NCBI GenBank assembly: GCA_011317545.1
Contig: WUJK01000010.1
Span: forward strand, 868,001 to 932,000
Origin: Coniella vitis
Taxonomy: Eukaryota > Ascomycota > Sordariomycetes > Diaporthales > Schizoparmaceae
DNA length: 64,000 bases
Direction: 5' to 3'
A program made the position numbers and the translations under genes. The notes under the pieces were generated by a model. The model was not told the DNA's origin. It saw only the letters and a program-made list of their open reading frames with translations, and searched no databases. This document shows, one piece after another, positions 10,163 through 21,302 of the stretch. The stretch's first letter is position 1. Every line of letters starts with the position of its first letter.

Positions 10163-11329
10163 TTATGGACGCCTCTTGATCTTCGGCAACTTCTTGGGGC
10201 TTGCTGAAGCCTTGTTGTTGTTGTTGTTGTTGTTGCTGTTGTTGTTGTTGGTTTTGCTGCTGCTGCTGCTGCTACTGTTACTGTTGCTGCTGCTTTTGCT
10301 GTTGCTGCTGCTGCTACTACTCTTTGTAACCGGCTGCCCCCTCGCACCCATTTGTCGAGGCCCAAAAGAAGCATTGGATGTGGGCGCCGGTGGCGGAAAA
10401 ATCGACACCACTCGCCGTATGCTTCTCCGCAAGAAAAACACATAAAAGAGGGCGCCGAATGCAGCACCACCCAAGTGTGCTGCGTAGCCTACGAAAAACC
10501 CGTCGCCACCCTCGGCGCCGCTGTTCCCGTTCGTATTATTGTCACTCATGACATTGCTACCACTCTTACTGCCACTGAAGTCGTCACTGGCGAATTCGTT
10601 GAAGTTGGTGCTGGTGTCGTCGAACCTGCTGTCTTCCCTGCTGGTGTCGTGACTTGTGGTGGCCCCAGAGGATTTGTCGTTGCCAATGGAAAGGATATTG
10701 CTGTGCTTCCTGCGGGTGCCGCTCGTCATTTCGCTGTGGAGATTGTACATGTCCCACGCAAGGAAGCCCAGCACGGCAGTGCGGTACGAAATCTCGACCG
10801 GAATGAACATGATGGACATGGGGATATGGGGGACAGCGAGCATCGTTGCAACAAGCATCCCCTGGACCATCCCCGATGCACCAAGACTGGGCACGTCCTG
10901 TCCGCCGCTTTGGCGGGGGTATAGGGCATCGTACCAAAGACTGCCCACGGACCCTCCCAATGCGGAGCCCACACCGAGCGAAATGAAGCGGAGCGGCCCC
11001 ATGCCGATGAAGCCGGCAACGTCGGCGGCTGTCTTGAAGACAAACATGTTGAAGAGAAGGTGGACCAAGCTGTGGTGGCTAAGGGCCGAGGTGAGCATGG
11101 TGTACCAACGGCCCTGGTCAATATTGCGCTTGCTGAGGGTGTAGTGGTCTTCCATGTAGCGCGCGTGGTTCAAGTGGGACTGTATACTGATGGGGTGATG
11201 GGCTTCATAATACTTGTTTGTGGTAGGATCGCGTGGCGGCAGGTGGATGTTCCATTTCGTAAAAACGACGACATTGGCGCCAATGGTACCCCATGTGAGA
11301 GCTTTATGGATTGTTTGGCGATATGACAT
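10163..11329 (-). CDS. Rhomboid-family intramembrane serine protease
   Basis: 388 residues from ATG 11329 (MSYRQTIHKALTW). The frame is open further upstream but without protein-like sequence. Rhomboids cleave transmembrane substrates with a Ser-His dyad. Visible are a first hydrophobic segment (residues ~10-25), the GRWYTMLTSALSHHSLVHLLFNM region, the nucleophile motif GASGM (S152) and the histidine motif AHLGGAAFG (H285). S and H are 133 residues apart because of a ~75-residue Ser/Asp/Asn-rich stretch (about 203-277). An 81-nt in-frame stretch with GTAAGA..GTAG ends lies in this segment and could be a small intron removing part of it. The C-terminus after ~340 is Ser/Asn homopolymer-rich, encoded by triplet repeats. 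The location (mitochondrial Pcp1/PARL type or secretory) is not decided by the sequence. Confidence 0.88.
   Translation of the reverse strand: MSYRQTIHKALTWGTIGANVVVFTKWNIHLPPRDPTTNKYYEAHHPISIQSHLNHARYMEDHYTLSKRNIDQGRWYTMLTSALSHHSLVHLLFNMFVFKTAADVAGFIGMGPLRFISLGVGSALGGSVGSLWYDALYPRQSGGQDVPSLGASGMVQGMLVATMLAVPHIPMSIMFIPVEISYRTAVLGFLAWDMYNLHSEMTSGTRRKHSNILSIGNDKSSGATTSHDTSREDSRFDDTSTNFNEFASDDFSGSKSGSNVMSDNNTNGNSGAEGGDGFFVGYAAHLGGAAFGALFYVFFLRRSIRRVVSIFPPPAPTSNASFGPRQMGARGQPVTKSSSSSSNSKSSSNSNSSSSSSSKTNNNNSNNNNNNNKASASPKKLPKIKRRP
10210..10322 (+). repeat. GTT/GCT triplet microsatellite cluster in the rhomboid 3' coding end
   Basis: Runs of TTG/GTT and GCT on the + strand encode poly-Asn and poly-Ser on the - strand at the C-terminus of the rhomboid protein. 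Length variation between strains is likely. Confidence 0.85.
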
Positions 11330-12965
11330 GGTGTATTGTATAATCTCGCGCCGCTTATGATCTCGTTTGTGTCCTATGTGGTTGGTCTCAGCAGACAGAC
11401 GGCAATGGTCTCGCTGGTAGACAGAGGACCGGTTCTGCAGTTGCGAATCAGAATGACCGACACCTCTGCGAATATGAGACGAAAGAGGGAAATGGATCTC
11501 AACAGCCGTGGCGAAGACCCCAAAGATGGTTATTCTGACCCTTGTGTAGCAGCCGTCTTGCAACCCCTCAAATGATGAGAAAAGTCCTTCCGTTATTGTG
11601 CTCAAGAATAACCCACTGCCATCTGCCACTTCTCACGTTGTTGAATGAAAATAGTTGGGCTTGGTTATAAGAAACCTGCTGTGTCTGGGAAAGTGAGTGG
11701 TGGTGGTATGGTGGTTTGTTTTGGCTTGATACGCGACTGGTGGAAATCGAGGGCGGGGACCGACGGTTGGGCGAGCTGAGTAAGGTGGTTCGTATATTGC
11801 TGCTCGCACTGTACTGAATCTCTCTGCTCAACTGCCCAGGTAATACAACAGTCATCAGAGTCACAACAAGTAAGTAGTTGCTTATTACAAAGGCGAAGAG
11901 ATGGCAAATGAGAACATATCAAACACAATAAATAAATGCTATAGTGGTCCATAAGATCTATGCAAGAGCATCTCAATGTGAAAATAACAACATGGGGAAA
12001 ATTGTAGCGTCACCCATGTACGCACGCACAGTAGACCAACACTGTATTCAGACCCAACCTCCCTTCCTCCTATCAGCCAATAGCATCCTTTTCCGCCGGG
12101 ACCTTTGCAAGTGATAGCCCCTGATCGTCAGATGGCAACTGCTTGTTGGTCCTCCACGTCCACGTGGTACATAGTTGGGATAGTGTAGCAAATAGGTAGC
12201 TACTAGCATGCTCGACTTGGGTATACATCGTTGCCGTCTGTTTCTTCACAAGGTCTCCATGCCCAGAGCCTACATTATATCTAGGTGGACAATGATCTGA
12301 TATTGAAATTGCCCTACCTTTCCGAAAAGGGGGCCGCGGGGGGGGGGGGGGAGTTGTTCCCAAGCACAACCGTCTGTTCCGTATAGGGATGTTGCACTTC
12401 CCAACTTCAAGGTACACAGACAATGGAATGGCCAACCGGGCTGACCACAGCAAACATCTTTGCTTCCCACTGCCTCCTTCGGCATCGAACGTACAAAAGC
12501 CAGTCAACTCAACTACAACATTCAGTCGCATAGCCATCCTTTTGCAAATCTCGCGGCAAGATACAGACTGTCATTGGCTGTGTAATGTCGACGTGGATTT
12601 CTTATGCTGTCTGACTATCTGCAAATGCACACGCCTTCGCTTCTCCAATGTTATTGTGAGTTTGTGGTGTCGTCAAGAGAACAATGATAACAAAACCCCA
12701 GTCCACGGCAACCATTCCAGAACCTTCGCCGAAAGATTCAGTCCGTCGCATAATGCAACGCCATAAAATAAAGCGAGCAGGCAAGAGACTGATTGTTTAA
12801 CGACGACAAAACTCGTCGCTCCGTTGTGCGTATCCTTCGCTTCTGAACCTCGCCAGAACCAGCCCAGGGACAAGCAGTTCTTTGTCGGACAGAAAAATCC
12901 CGTAGCTCATCCAACCATTACTCCACCCACTTCCCTTTCTTTCTACACAAAGGAAAAGAAAGCAA
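11330..12965. other. Intergenic: upstream of rhomboid and downstream of UBC4-type gene
   Basis: No gene seen. A G-rich run lies at about 12338-12351. Open frames here are short and lack protein-like composition. Confidence 0.5.
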
Positions 12966-14046
12966 CTAGACGGCGTACTTCTGCGTCCAGCTCTTGGCGG
13001 TCTCCTCGTAAGTCTCTCGCTTGGTCTTGTAGATGTTTGCAATCTCGGGCACAAGAGGATCGTCGGGGTTAGGGTCGGTCAGCATGGAGCAGATCGAAAG
13101 TAGAACTATGACGGCTTGTTAGCTTGCTGACATTCCAGTGACAGCACCAGGGCGACATACCTTTAGAAATGGTCAAAGCAGGGGACCACTGGTCACGCAG
13201 GATATCCAAGCAAATACTGCCGTTGCTGTTGATGTTTGGGTGGTAGATGCGGGTTGTGAAGTTCACCTTGGGAGGCTTGAAGGGGTAGTCTGTAGGAAAA
13301 TGAATGGCAAGGAAGAAGACACCGCCGGCGTATGGAGAATCTTGCTGCAGCTGTGTGTTAGTGTGATGCTCAAGAACAAGGCACGTTGCGTCTTTTGGTG
13401 GACATCGCAGTCTCACACCACCCAATATTGAACAAGATGGGAGCATCTGTCAATACCACAGGAGGTCGCGTGCTGGACTCGCGAGAGTCACGGGGAGGAT
13501 CTTGATGTTGTGCACTTACAGGACCCATGATTGTGGCTTGCCAGTGGAACTGTGTACCGAGAAAACCATGTCAGTAAATCTCTTTGAATGCGAATGCTAT
13601 ATAGCAACGATTTATCAACGAGCTGGGAATGCTGATGCATATCGGTAAAAATGGGAGATGAGCGAAGCATACCAGATCTTCACCAACGGGACCAGCAGAG
13701 CAGGAAGACGGTGGGTCACTGTCAAAACAAACGTCAGCTTATGGCCATATTATTATGAATTCGTGCTCAAGTCTTTGGATGCTTGCAATGCTTGCAAAGC
13801 TGGTGCAACACTGTCGTTGCGAGCTAAGAGAGATGATATGCTGCTGAAAGGTGGGAGGCGACCAATGGAGAGCCCCGCTCAAACAGAAGCCCGTCAGTTT
13901 CACCCCACCTTGCAGCATTGACAGAGCAAGGTACGTTGACCATCATGGGGTTATAGCGAAGCAGACGATAGAGACATAAGAGAGGAATATCTGTCAACAT
14001 ACCGACCGAGGTCTGCCAGTTCCTTGTTAATGCGCTTAAGAGCCAT
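12966..14046 (-). CDS. ubc4: Ubiquitin-conjugating enzyme E2, UBC4/UBC5 class
   Basis: Five exons on the - strand: 14046-14003, 13718-13673, 13549-13520, 13344-13161 and 13105-12966. All borders are GT..AG and phases match, giving exactly 147 residues, the usual length for this class. It accepts ubiquitin from E1 as a thioester and passes it on with E3 ligases, mainly for turnover of abnormal proteins. Visible are the N-terminal MALKRINKEL helix, the HPN motif (75-77), the active-site cysteine C85 in GSICLDIL, and the C-terminal helix ending WTQKYAV. Exon 3 is only 30 nt (ten codons). The family often has A/T/G-DSPY at the exon 3-4 junction; here it is QDSPY. Identification is near certain. 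Confidence 0.96.
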
Positions 14047-15853
14047 TTTGTTTGGATGTTTGAAGGGTATAAAACGTCAAGTATCAAGACTTGTCGCAGG
14101 TCGAAACAATGCGCTTATTCCGTTACGCTCCTGTAGCCTGGCGGGAAACGGCAGGAAAAATCGCGAGGGAAACGATGAAAGAAGAAGAAAGTAGAGAGTA
14201 ACTGGATATCGTTGTGGTTGATTAGCTTTGTTTTCAGCTTGCTTGGAATGGAAACGCAAAGAAGGCAGTGGAGGCGATGACAGTCAGCGGCAAAAGGCCA
14301 GCAGTCGTTGATTCGCAAGGCAGGGCACCGGAGGCGAAGGCAGGTCCGGTTCGAGTAAGGTACAGGGTGCTGTAGATCGCCTCATAGGGCGATAGGGGAA
14401 GAGAACATTGTCGGAGTGTGAGGCAATACGTACAGAGGGGTGGTGATGTGGGCGCGGATTGGGATGCGGATTTTGGTTGCTGTAGGTGGAAAGAGAAGGA
14501 CGGTGAGTTGACGGCGTGATGAGAGATTTGAAAAGAGAGGTTGGCAAGCGGAAGAAGTTGGGGTCGGGTGCTGCTGCTGGAGAAGGACGGGCCTGAAAAC
14601 CTGGGCAGCGCATTGCCGTGGCCCTGGCTGCCCTGGCCGCTGCCAGTCCATTCCGCCAGCTAGCCACCAAACCCATAGTGCCGTGCTGCAGTGCCACTGT
14701 GCAGGCAAAGGCTGGCGCTCGTAGACTGGCAGGCAGGCAGGCAAGTGTGGCCTTCCCTCCCAAAGTGGGGCTAGAGGGGCTGTCCAGGAGGTCAACTAAG
14801 GAAGCGGTGGGCAGCAACCACTGACACATCAGACAAAGGAGAATGCCCGCTTGCAAAACTGTAGCGCCCGCAGCAGCGCACGGCCGCCTAAGGAAAGACC
14901 AGTCAGCGCCTGTAGAAAGTACAACCTTCAGAGCCTACCAGCGCGTCAGGCGGTTGCCGCCCAGCCCGCCCAGCCCGCCGAGCCCGCCGCAGCCCAACAG
15001 ACAGCCCACGCCACTAGCCCCTCCACAACAGACAAGCAGTACCTAGGTATCGAATGACTCAACTTTGGGAACGACGATACCCCAAACTGTTAGCAAGACT
15101 TGTAAAGCCTTGATCTTCTGTCTAGGCGATGTTGTGTACGGTGGTACATTGGCAGTGCAGACAACAACCACATTGATTGGTTGCATTCGGCGTATCAGAC
15201 ATAGACCCTTTTAAGCTTGGAGAAGCAACCGGCTAGTCAGTCTCTGGCTCACCCAAGTTTCATAATGGCAAAATGGTTTTTGATGCGCTGGCAGACTACA
15301 TAGTAAGTGCCAAATGGCTTCGTTTGACAGATTTACTTTTGCCTTTTCTTATCTAGTCTAGTCACACCCATCTAATAAGCCAGTCAAAATTCTGATCTTG
15401 AGTCACGAATTCTCAGAAGCGCATGACGTCGTTCACAAGCGCCAAACGAATACAAAATAATATCGCTGACATAAGATGGCGTACGAGGGGCGCGCTCAGG
15501 TGTCCCCACCGGACAGCGCCGAAGAACCCGGGAAGGCCTTCGGAAAGGGGTGGACTTCTGCCGTCTACACCCGATCGAAAACGTTATCATGTCCGAATCC
15601 ATGAACTGTCGGCCCCATCTCGCCAGCGCTTCGCAAGCCGCGTGTTCGGCACGCCTGCGGGTTGTGCAGGCATATGCGGTATACAGCCCTGACAGCCCAA
15701 ATAGGCCACTCTCTGGCTTGGCCTCTTGCCGTTGTAGCATCTAAGAGCGTGCTTTGGTGGTTCGTACCGTGCGGCAATGGACCGTCAATCAAAATAACTA
15801 CCTAGGTAGCTCACATATTTGATCTCAGGCCTTATGTACGAGGCGAGGTGCAA
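14047..15853. other. Intergenic: UBC4 upstream region and GCDH downstream region
   Basis: No gene recognised. GC-rich imperfect CCGCCCAGC repeats lie at about 14955-14995. The palindrome TACCTAGGTA occurs at 15042-15051 and again, as CTACCTAGGTAG, at 15798-15809. Short open frames on both strands do not look like proteins. Confidence 0.5.
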
Positions 15854-17341
15854 CTATACAAACGCTTGCAGGCCAGTTATAGCTCTTCCCAATATCAGAC
15901 CTGCGGTAGAGTGTCAGCAAGACGATAACATGCTGGAACACACAAAGTAAATCACTGTACTTACTGTGAATGTCACTCTGGCCCTCATATGTCTGAGTCA
16001 CAAACAGATTGGCTACGTGCCTCCCAATGCCATACTCATCACTGACGGCATTGCCACCAAACACCTCCTGCAGCACCCGAGCATTCTGCAGAGCACGATC
16101 ACAGTTCTGCCTCTTGATCATGCTAATCATCTCAGGCGTCGCCTTACCCTCGTCCTTGAGCCGGCCGACCTGGATCGCAGCCAGCATACCATATGCTGCA
16201 TCCGTAGTAGCATCCGCCAGCTTCTTCTGCACCAGCTGATACTTTGCAATCGGGTTGCCCTTGAACTGCTTCCTCTCAAGCGCATACGTCCTTGTCCGTG
16301 CAATGCAGTCCTCCAGCGCGCCAATCGTGCCCGTCGCGATGCCATAGCGGGCACTATTCAGACAGGTAAAGGGACCACGCAGGCCCTCAATTTCAGGGAA
16401 CATCATCTCCTTGGGCACCGGTACATCATCCATTTGGATCATACCCGTGATGCTCGCACGCAACCCATTCTTGTTTTTGATCGGCGGCGTGTCAAGCGTT
16501 CCAGCCGGACACCTTTCGCGCTCGACAAGAAACCCGCGTATCTTGCCCGTCTCAGCCAACTTTGCCCACACCATCAGCACATCAGCAATGGGGCTATTGG
16601 TAATCCATGTCTTGGCGCCGCTGAGCAAGTAGTATCCTTCCTTAGTCGGATGTGGGCGCGCCGTTGTCTCCATTGACCCGGGGTCCGAGCCGTGATTGGG
16701 CTCCGTTAGGCCAAACGCGCCGAGGATCTGTCCCTTTGCCATACCCGGAAGGAACTTGTCCTTTTGCTCGGCCGAACCAAACTCGTAGATTCCACCCATG
16801 ACGAGCGACGATTGCACCGACATACCTGAGCGATATCCGCTGTCGACTCGCTCGACTGCTTTGGTTATCAGCCCGCCGGCCACGGTCGACACGCCTGCGC
16901 AGCCGTAGCCGTCTATTGTCGCGCCCAGAAGGCCAAGCTCGCCCATTTCGGAGAGGATTTCGCGGTGGTAGTTTTCGTCACGGTAGGCCTCTGTAATGTT
17001 TATATACAACACGCACAAAAGTTAGCGAGCGTGTCCGCATGCTTATTCGCGATTGAGAAAATGGATGGAGAGTCGAGAGGGCCACCACAACGCCCCAACA
17101 CAGCACAGCGTAGCACAAGCAACGTACGGAGGACTCTTGGCAGCAACTGCTCCTGGCAATACTTCTCGGCCGTCTCTGCTATTGCCAGCTCCTCCTCAGT
17201 CAGCAGACCTTTGGCATTGAGAGGATCTTGCCAGTCAAATGGCGGTGCTGTAGCAGCAGCGGCATAGCCTCTGCGGGCAGCGGTTGTTACTTGCAGTGCG
17301 GGCGCCCGGCGCGCGCATCTCGCAATAGTCGTTCTGTACAT
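15854..17341 (-). CDS. GCDH: Glutaryl-CoA dehydrogenase, mitochondrial
   Basis: Exons 17341-17128, 16990-15965 and 15900-15854 (introns 137 and 64 nt, GT..AG); 428 residues. It is an FAD acyl-CoA dehydrogenase that oxidises and decarboxylates glutaryl-CoA to crotonyl-CoA in lysine and tryptophan breakdown. The N-terminus is a typical matrix presequence (MYRTTIARCARRAP, Arg-rich, no acids), followed by a core beginning FDWQDPL. Diagnostic stretches are SGMSVQSSLVM, AFGLTEPNHGSDP, GAKTWITNSP and TYEGQSDIH, with E407 as the expected catalytic base. The last exon encodes only the final 15 residues (LILGRAITGLQ..). Length and motifs match the family well. Confidence 0.95.
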
Positions 17342-17961
17342 TTTCTCTTCCCTTTGCAGCCCAGCGCCGAGGATGAACTGGTGCTCAAATGATGATGACG
17401 TAACGACGGAGGAAGTCAATATATACAGAATGAGTAGAAATAAGACGAAGGTGGATAGGCTGCTCCATCTTTCGAGACGGGAGTGCTGATGTGGCTCCTC
17501 TCTTTGGGCTGTGGTATCCGGGCTTCACAGCCGGAAATCTGGGGCCGATCTCGGGCAACCCCCGCAAAGAATGTACCTTGGTGCTGTACCTCGGCTCAAC
17601 GTCACGTGGACCCGTGAGTGTGATCATTCAGCCTCATTCGAACGTGTGCTTCAAGGTCTCGGCAATCTTGAACTATATAAAGCTCGATTATTTAACCATA
17701 TTCTGCACAATGATTCTTTAGTCAACGAACAGAAACATCGTAATGCTATTACAAAACGGTGAGTGATGTCTGACCAAAACAAATGTCACACTCGGATGGA
17801 AGATACTTGATTATGTCCCATTGTAATGATACTGGCCATTGATTGAAACTGAGAAGGTGTGACAAAATTCAATAAGTTCCTAAGATACCCACGCAAAAGA
17901 GCACCTGTGTCAGATTCTAGACTTGTGAACTATCCACTTCACTAATGGAGGCTATCAACTT
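17342..17961. other. Intergenic: GCDH upstream region
   Basis: No gene seen; AT-rich from about 17680. Confidence 0.5.
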
Positions 17962-18879
17962 CTAGACCAATCCGACACGGCCGAGCCTCTCTGGATCGCC
18001 TTCACTGGACATTGGATGGGCGCGACTCATCAGTGTCCTAGCAGCCACATCCAGGCTGTCCGGGCTAGCCGCCAAAGTACTACCTGTGTCTCTTTTGGTG
18101 ATCCTATGCTTTGTACCACCACTTGTAGAAGTTTCGACGGTCACGTATGTGACATTTGTAATTTTTATCGTGACCCACATTGTATGATTTGCCATTGCCC
18201 TCGTCTGCTCCACATTTGGTCCAGAAACAGCGACCTTGGTGAACCTCGAGTTATACTGTGTCGGCCATCTGCTATGTGCTTTAATGGCGGGGTTCTTCTG
18301 AGGCACCAGATTCACCGTCGTCAAGTAGCCCGTAGATATGTTGCTCGATAACGCCACCCGCCTGGGTATGTGGCACAAATGGGATTTGTGGCCGTCGGCT
18401 TCGGCGTTGGAGTACATATATAGTGCTGATGGTGAAGGAAAGACGCTCATCCTAGTCCTTGTGCTAATCGTCTCCGTAAGCGGCACCCTTGTAGCATCAT
18501 TCGTCGACTCTTGTTGTAGAGCCACGTTCCTAGTCGTGGCGACCGGGCCTTTGCGTGCCGCAGTTGAAGTTGAAAGAACCTCTGTTTGCGTGCCTGTTGC
18601 TGCTAGACCAGCACGTCGAACGTCGTCACTGCAATATTGGATGGGCAGAAGGCCAGCTGTCATGGCTGCAGTATTCTTGTGGTGGGTGGATAGACTGAGA
18701 GGAACGAAAAACTGCCTATTATTGGTATTGTTCTGATAAAAGCTGCCGAATGTATCCAAACCGTCTGCACTGACTCCCGCGCAATACTGAGCTTGAGGGG
18801 GAGGGCCACAGTTGATGTTGCATACGGACGAGCTGAACTCAGGTAGTACGTTAGGAGCCGATGCCCGCCAGCAACGCAA
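17962..18879 (-). CDS. Uncertain Ser/Thr-rich ORF, possibly the 3' exon of a secreted protein gene
   Basis: A 305-codon frame stays open on the - strand. It is Ser/Thr/Ala-rich with several NxT/NxS sites and a Cys cluster near the start (CNINCGPPPQAQYC). This composition would suit a cell-wall or secreted protein, but no signal peptide, membrane segment or known domain is visible. A further exon may lie at about 19125-19300 (-), where a Cys-containing reading (CPLWEPGFSCC) precedes a GTAAGT, and an ATG-started frame begins at 19443. I could not join these into one model. A chance open frame is a real alternative. Confidence 0.3.
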   Translation of the reverse strand: MRCWRASAPNVLPEFSSSVCNINCGPPPQAQYCAGVSADGLDTFGSFYQNNTNNRQFFVPLSLSTHHKNTAAMTAGLLPIQYCSDDVRRAGLAATGTQTEVLSTSTAARKGPVATTRNVALQQESTNDATRVPLTETISTRTRMSVFPSPSALYMYSNAEADGHKSHLCHIPRRVALSSNISTGYLTTVNLVPQKNPAIKAHSRWPTQYNSRFTKVAVSGPNVEQTRAMANHTMWVTIKITNVTYVTVETSTSGGTKHRITKRDTGSTLAASPDSLDVAARTLMSRAHPMSSEGDPERLGRVGLV

Positions 18880-21302
18880 TCTATTAGTCGGGTCAGAGTT
18901 TCAGTACGTTGTGATGAGCCATACATTTACCAGTTAGAAATATGCACGAATCGAGTATATCCAAATACAAACCCAGATCGAAAGAAGATGTCCATAAAAG
19001 AGAAATAAATGACAGCCTTACTGGGCTATGGTTGCCAAGAATGTACATGCAACCTTGACATCGCCGCAGTAAGTCGCACAAGAATATTAACATGCATAGA
19101 GGCAAGGTCATCACCATTACTTACGCTGTGGCGCTCGACGCGTTTGGTAACACACAGCCCTGGTATGGGAGGAGACCGGCTGGGCTTGATGGGGCTGCTG
19201 ATATTGATGATCGCGCATCGATGTCGCGGAAAGACATGACCACGAGGTGTCCCAGTAATCCGTACATCTTGAGCCATAGAGCAGCAGCTGAAGCCCGGTT
19301 CCCAAAGCGGGCAAATGCCTGTGTCGAAGCTGAGGCTTGGAGCTATTTGTCGTTGAATTGAAGGTTTCTCTCTTGGTATGCTTTGGTTTTGTGGACTTTG
19401 TAGAAACCGATACTGCAGACGATTGGATGTTCTCCGGTTCCATGTCTGGCGGTCAGCTAGTTATAATACCTTGTGGATTCGCAGTCAGCCACCACAGCAG
19501 CGTACGATCACGGTCGTGAACAGTCATGTATGGAAGAATGGCATGTGACTGAGACAAAGTGTGGAGCAGACAAGAGGATAGATTTATTATTCAAAGGTTG
19601 CGCTTGAGTACGGCGGAATGTGTTCGTTCTCCTGGATCTTGCAGGGTGGTCCGGTCTTTCTACGGTGCTGGCGCGGCTAATTAATATCTTCATCAGGTTT
19701 ATGAGGTGGTGGGGATTTCAGCATGTTGCATACTTCTCCTGCTTCTCCAACAGCTCCTGTGCAATGAATCGACCTTAACTTGCGATTTGCATGTTGAAAA
19801 TGGAATCGAGCATAGGGACACTACTCTGTACAAGAGGCACCGAGCAGAGCGTATAGCGATGCGTCTTTTTTAGATGTGGCATACCAGTCACGTCAAGAAA
19901 GCCGCGCGCCATTTCTGAACGATTCCGGAGCTGCACTCTAGCCATCCTGTTACCAATTAATGAGCGGTCAGGTTCTTCCGTTACATTGCAGTCTTCGACA
20001 TGAATTATTGGACGCACTGCATTCTCCGCGGACACGTAGCAAGTCTGCTTCTTGTACAGGATCACATCCAGCATGGGCCAGGGTCAAAGAGATCTCAGAG
20101 GCCATGGCAAACTTATAACACACATAGATCAACGGTCCAACTCCAACCCAACAATCACACTATACGAGTAAGCTTATATTTGAATACGAAATCATATACC
20201 ATCTAGGGAAAAGAATAATATCACCGAGACTGCGATTAAGTCCTTTATCGGAAGGCTTACCGAGTATGGGAGGGTGTAGTGCTGTGGCTGCTCACTGGAG
20301 GTGGCTGGACCATCACGATGGGGAAAATGATTGTACGGGATATGCATTTCATCCATATTCGGAAAGGTTCAGGTATACTGTAGCCATACGAACGGAGTGC
20401 TACTGTACACATCAAGTACATGAGCGTGTGAGAGGTGGTCTGAGGTTGTTGCGAGCCTGGATCTTCTTAGGGTACGTCGTTAGAAGTACCATAAAGTGGC
20501 TAGCACGTTGTCTGACAGCGCTAGCGCCGCTGTAGCACTCCACTGCAACGATCCACTACAGACGCTAAAAAATCGTACAGACGCTAAAAAATCGTCCAAA
20601 TCCCACAAGCTAGCGCGGGCCATCCCGATCTTCCAGGGTCCCGGGGCTAATTGACCCACCCCCGCTCTCCACCGGGCTGCTCCTTCACCCCGTCGTTGCC
20701 TTCCTTTTCCGCTTCTTAGCTTGCTAAGTAGCTTCGTTACTGCCTCGCGAGGCTACCAAAGATACCAGTGCGCTGGAGTTACAGACCGTATGCAGCCCTC
20801 TGGGCTCCTTTATACAGAGCAGCAAAAGAGACTTGGAAGGCTCCTACTTGATCTGGCCGCCCAGTTCCATCCTCAACAACCACCACTCTAGCCAGTCGGT
20901 AGAGCAGTCCGCATGTTTCCACCACAGACGCTCCCAGCCCAGCCTTCTAATGGCAGCCCGTGTCCCCTCTTTGAGTCATCGCCGCCGTATTTGTAAGTTC
21001 AACGGAATCACTGCGCGAAGAGGCGCAAGATCGGAGTTAAACCCTGGCGGCAATAATTTCCAACAAGTCGCGGATATGCAGGTCGCCCAGCATCACAGCA
21101 TCTCGAAGTCCAAAGTCGACCTCGGTGCACGCATCTCTCCCTTTGATTAGTGGATCTTCTATCAACAGCCACTTCGCATATCAGCTTCATCTACACGAAT
21201 ACCGTTCCGCGCTGCGTCGACCCTGGGTCGACCCGTTTCACCGTACTCGCAAGCCTTTGCTTGTTTGCTTTTTGCAACACCGGCTCAGACACACAACAAA
21301 TC
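18880..21302. other. Intergenic region, mostly featureless
   Basis: Apart from the possible upstream exon of the 17962-18879 ORF (19125-19443), no gene is recognised. A 19-bp tandem repeat lies at 20558-20595. The last 500 bases form the upstream region of the Zn2Cys6 gene. Confidence 0.45.
20558..20595 (+). repeat. 19-bp direct tandem repeat (2 copies)
   Basis: ACAGACGCTAAAAAATCGT is present twice head to tail (20558-20576, 20577-20595) in noncoding DNA. Confidence 0.9.

Noticed and set aside
14284..14856. 190-codon minus-strand frame upstream of UBC4
   Set aside because: No domain, two overlapping frames equally open, and GC-rich low-complexity composition; treated as noncoding.
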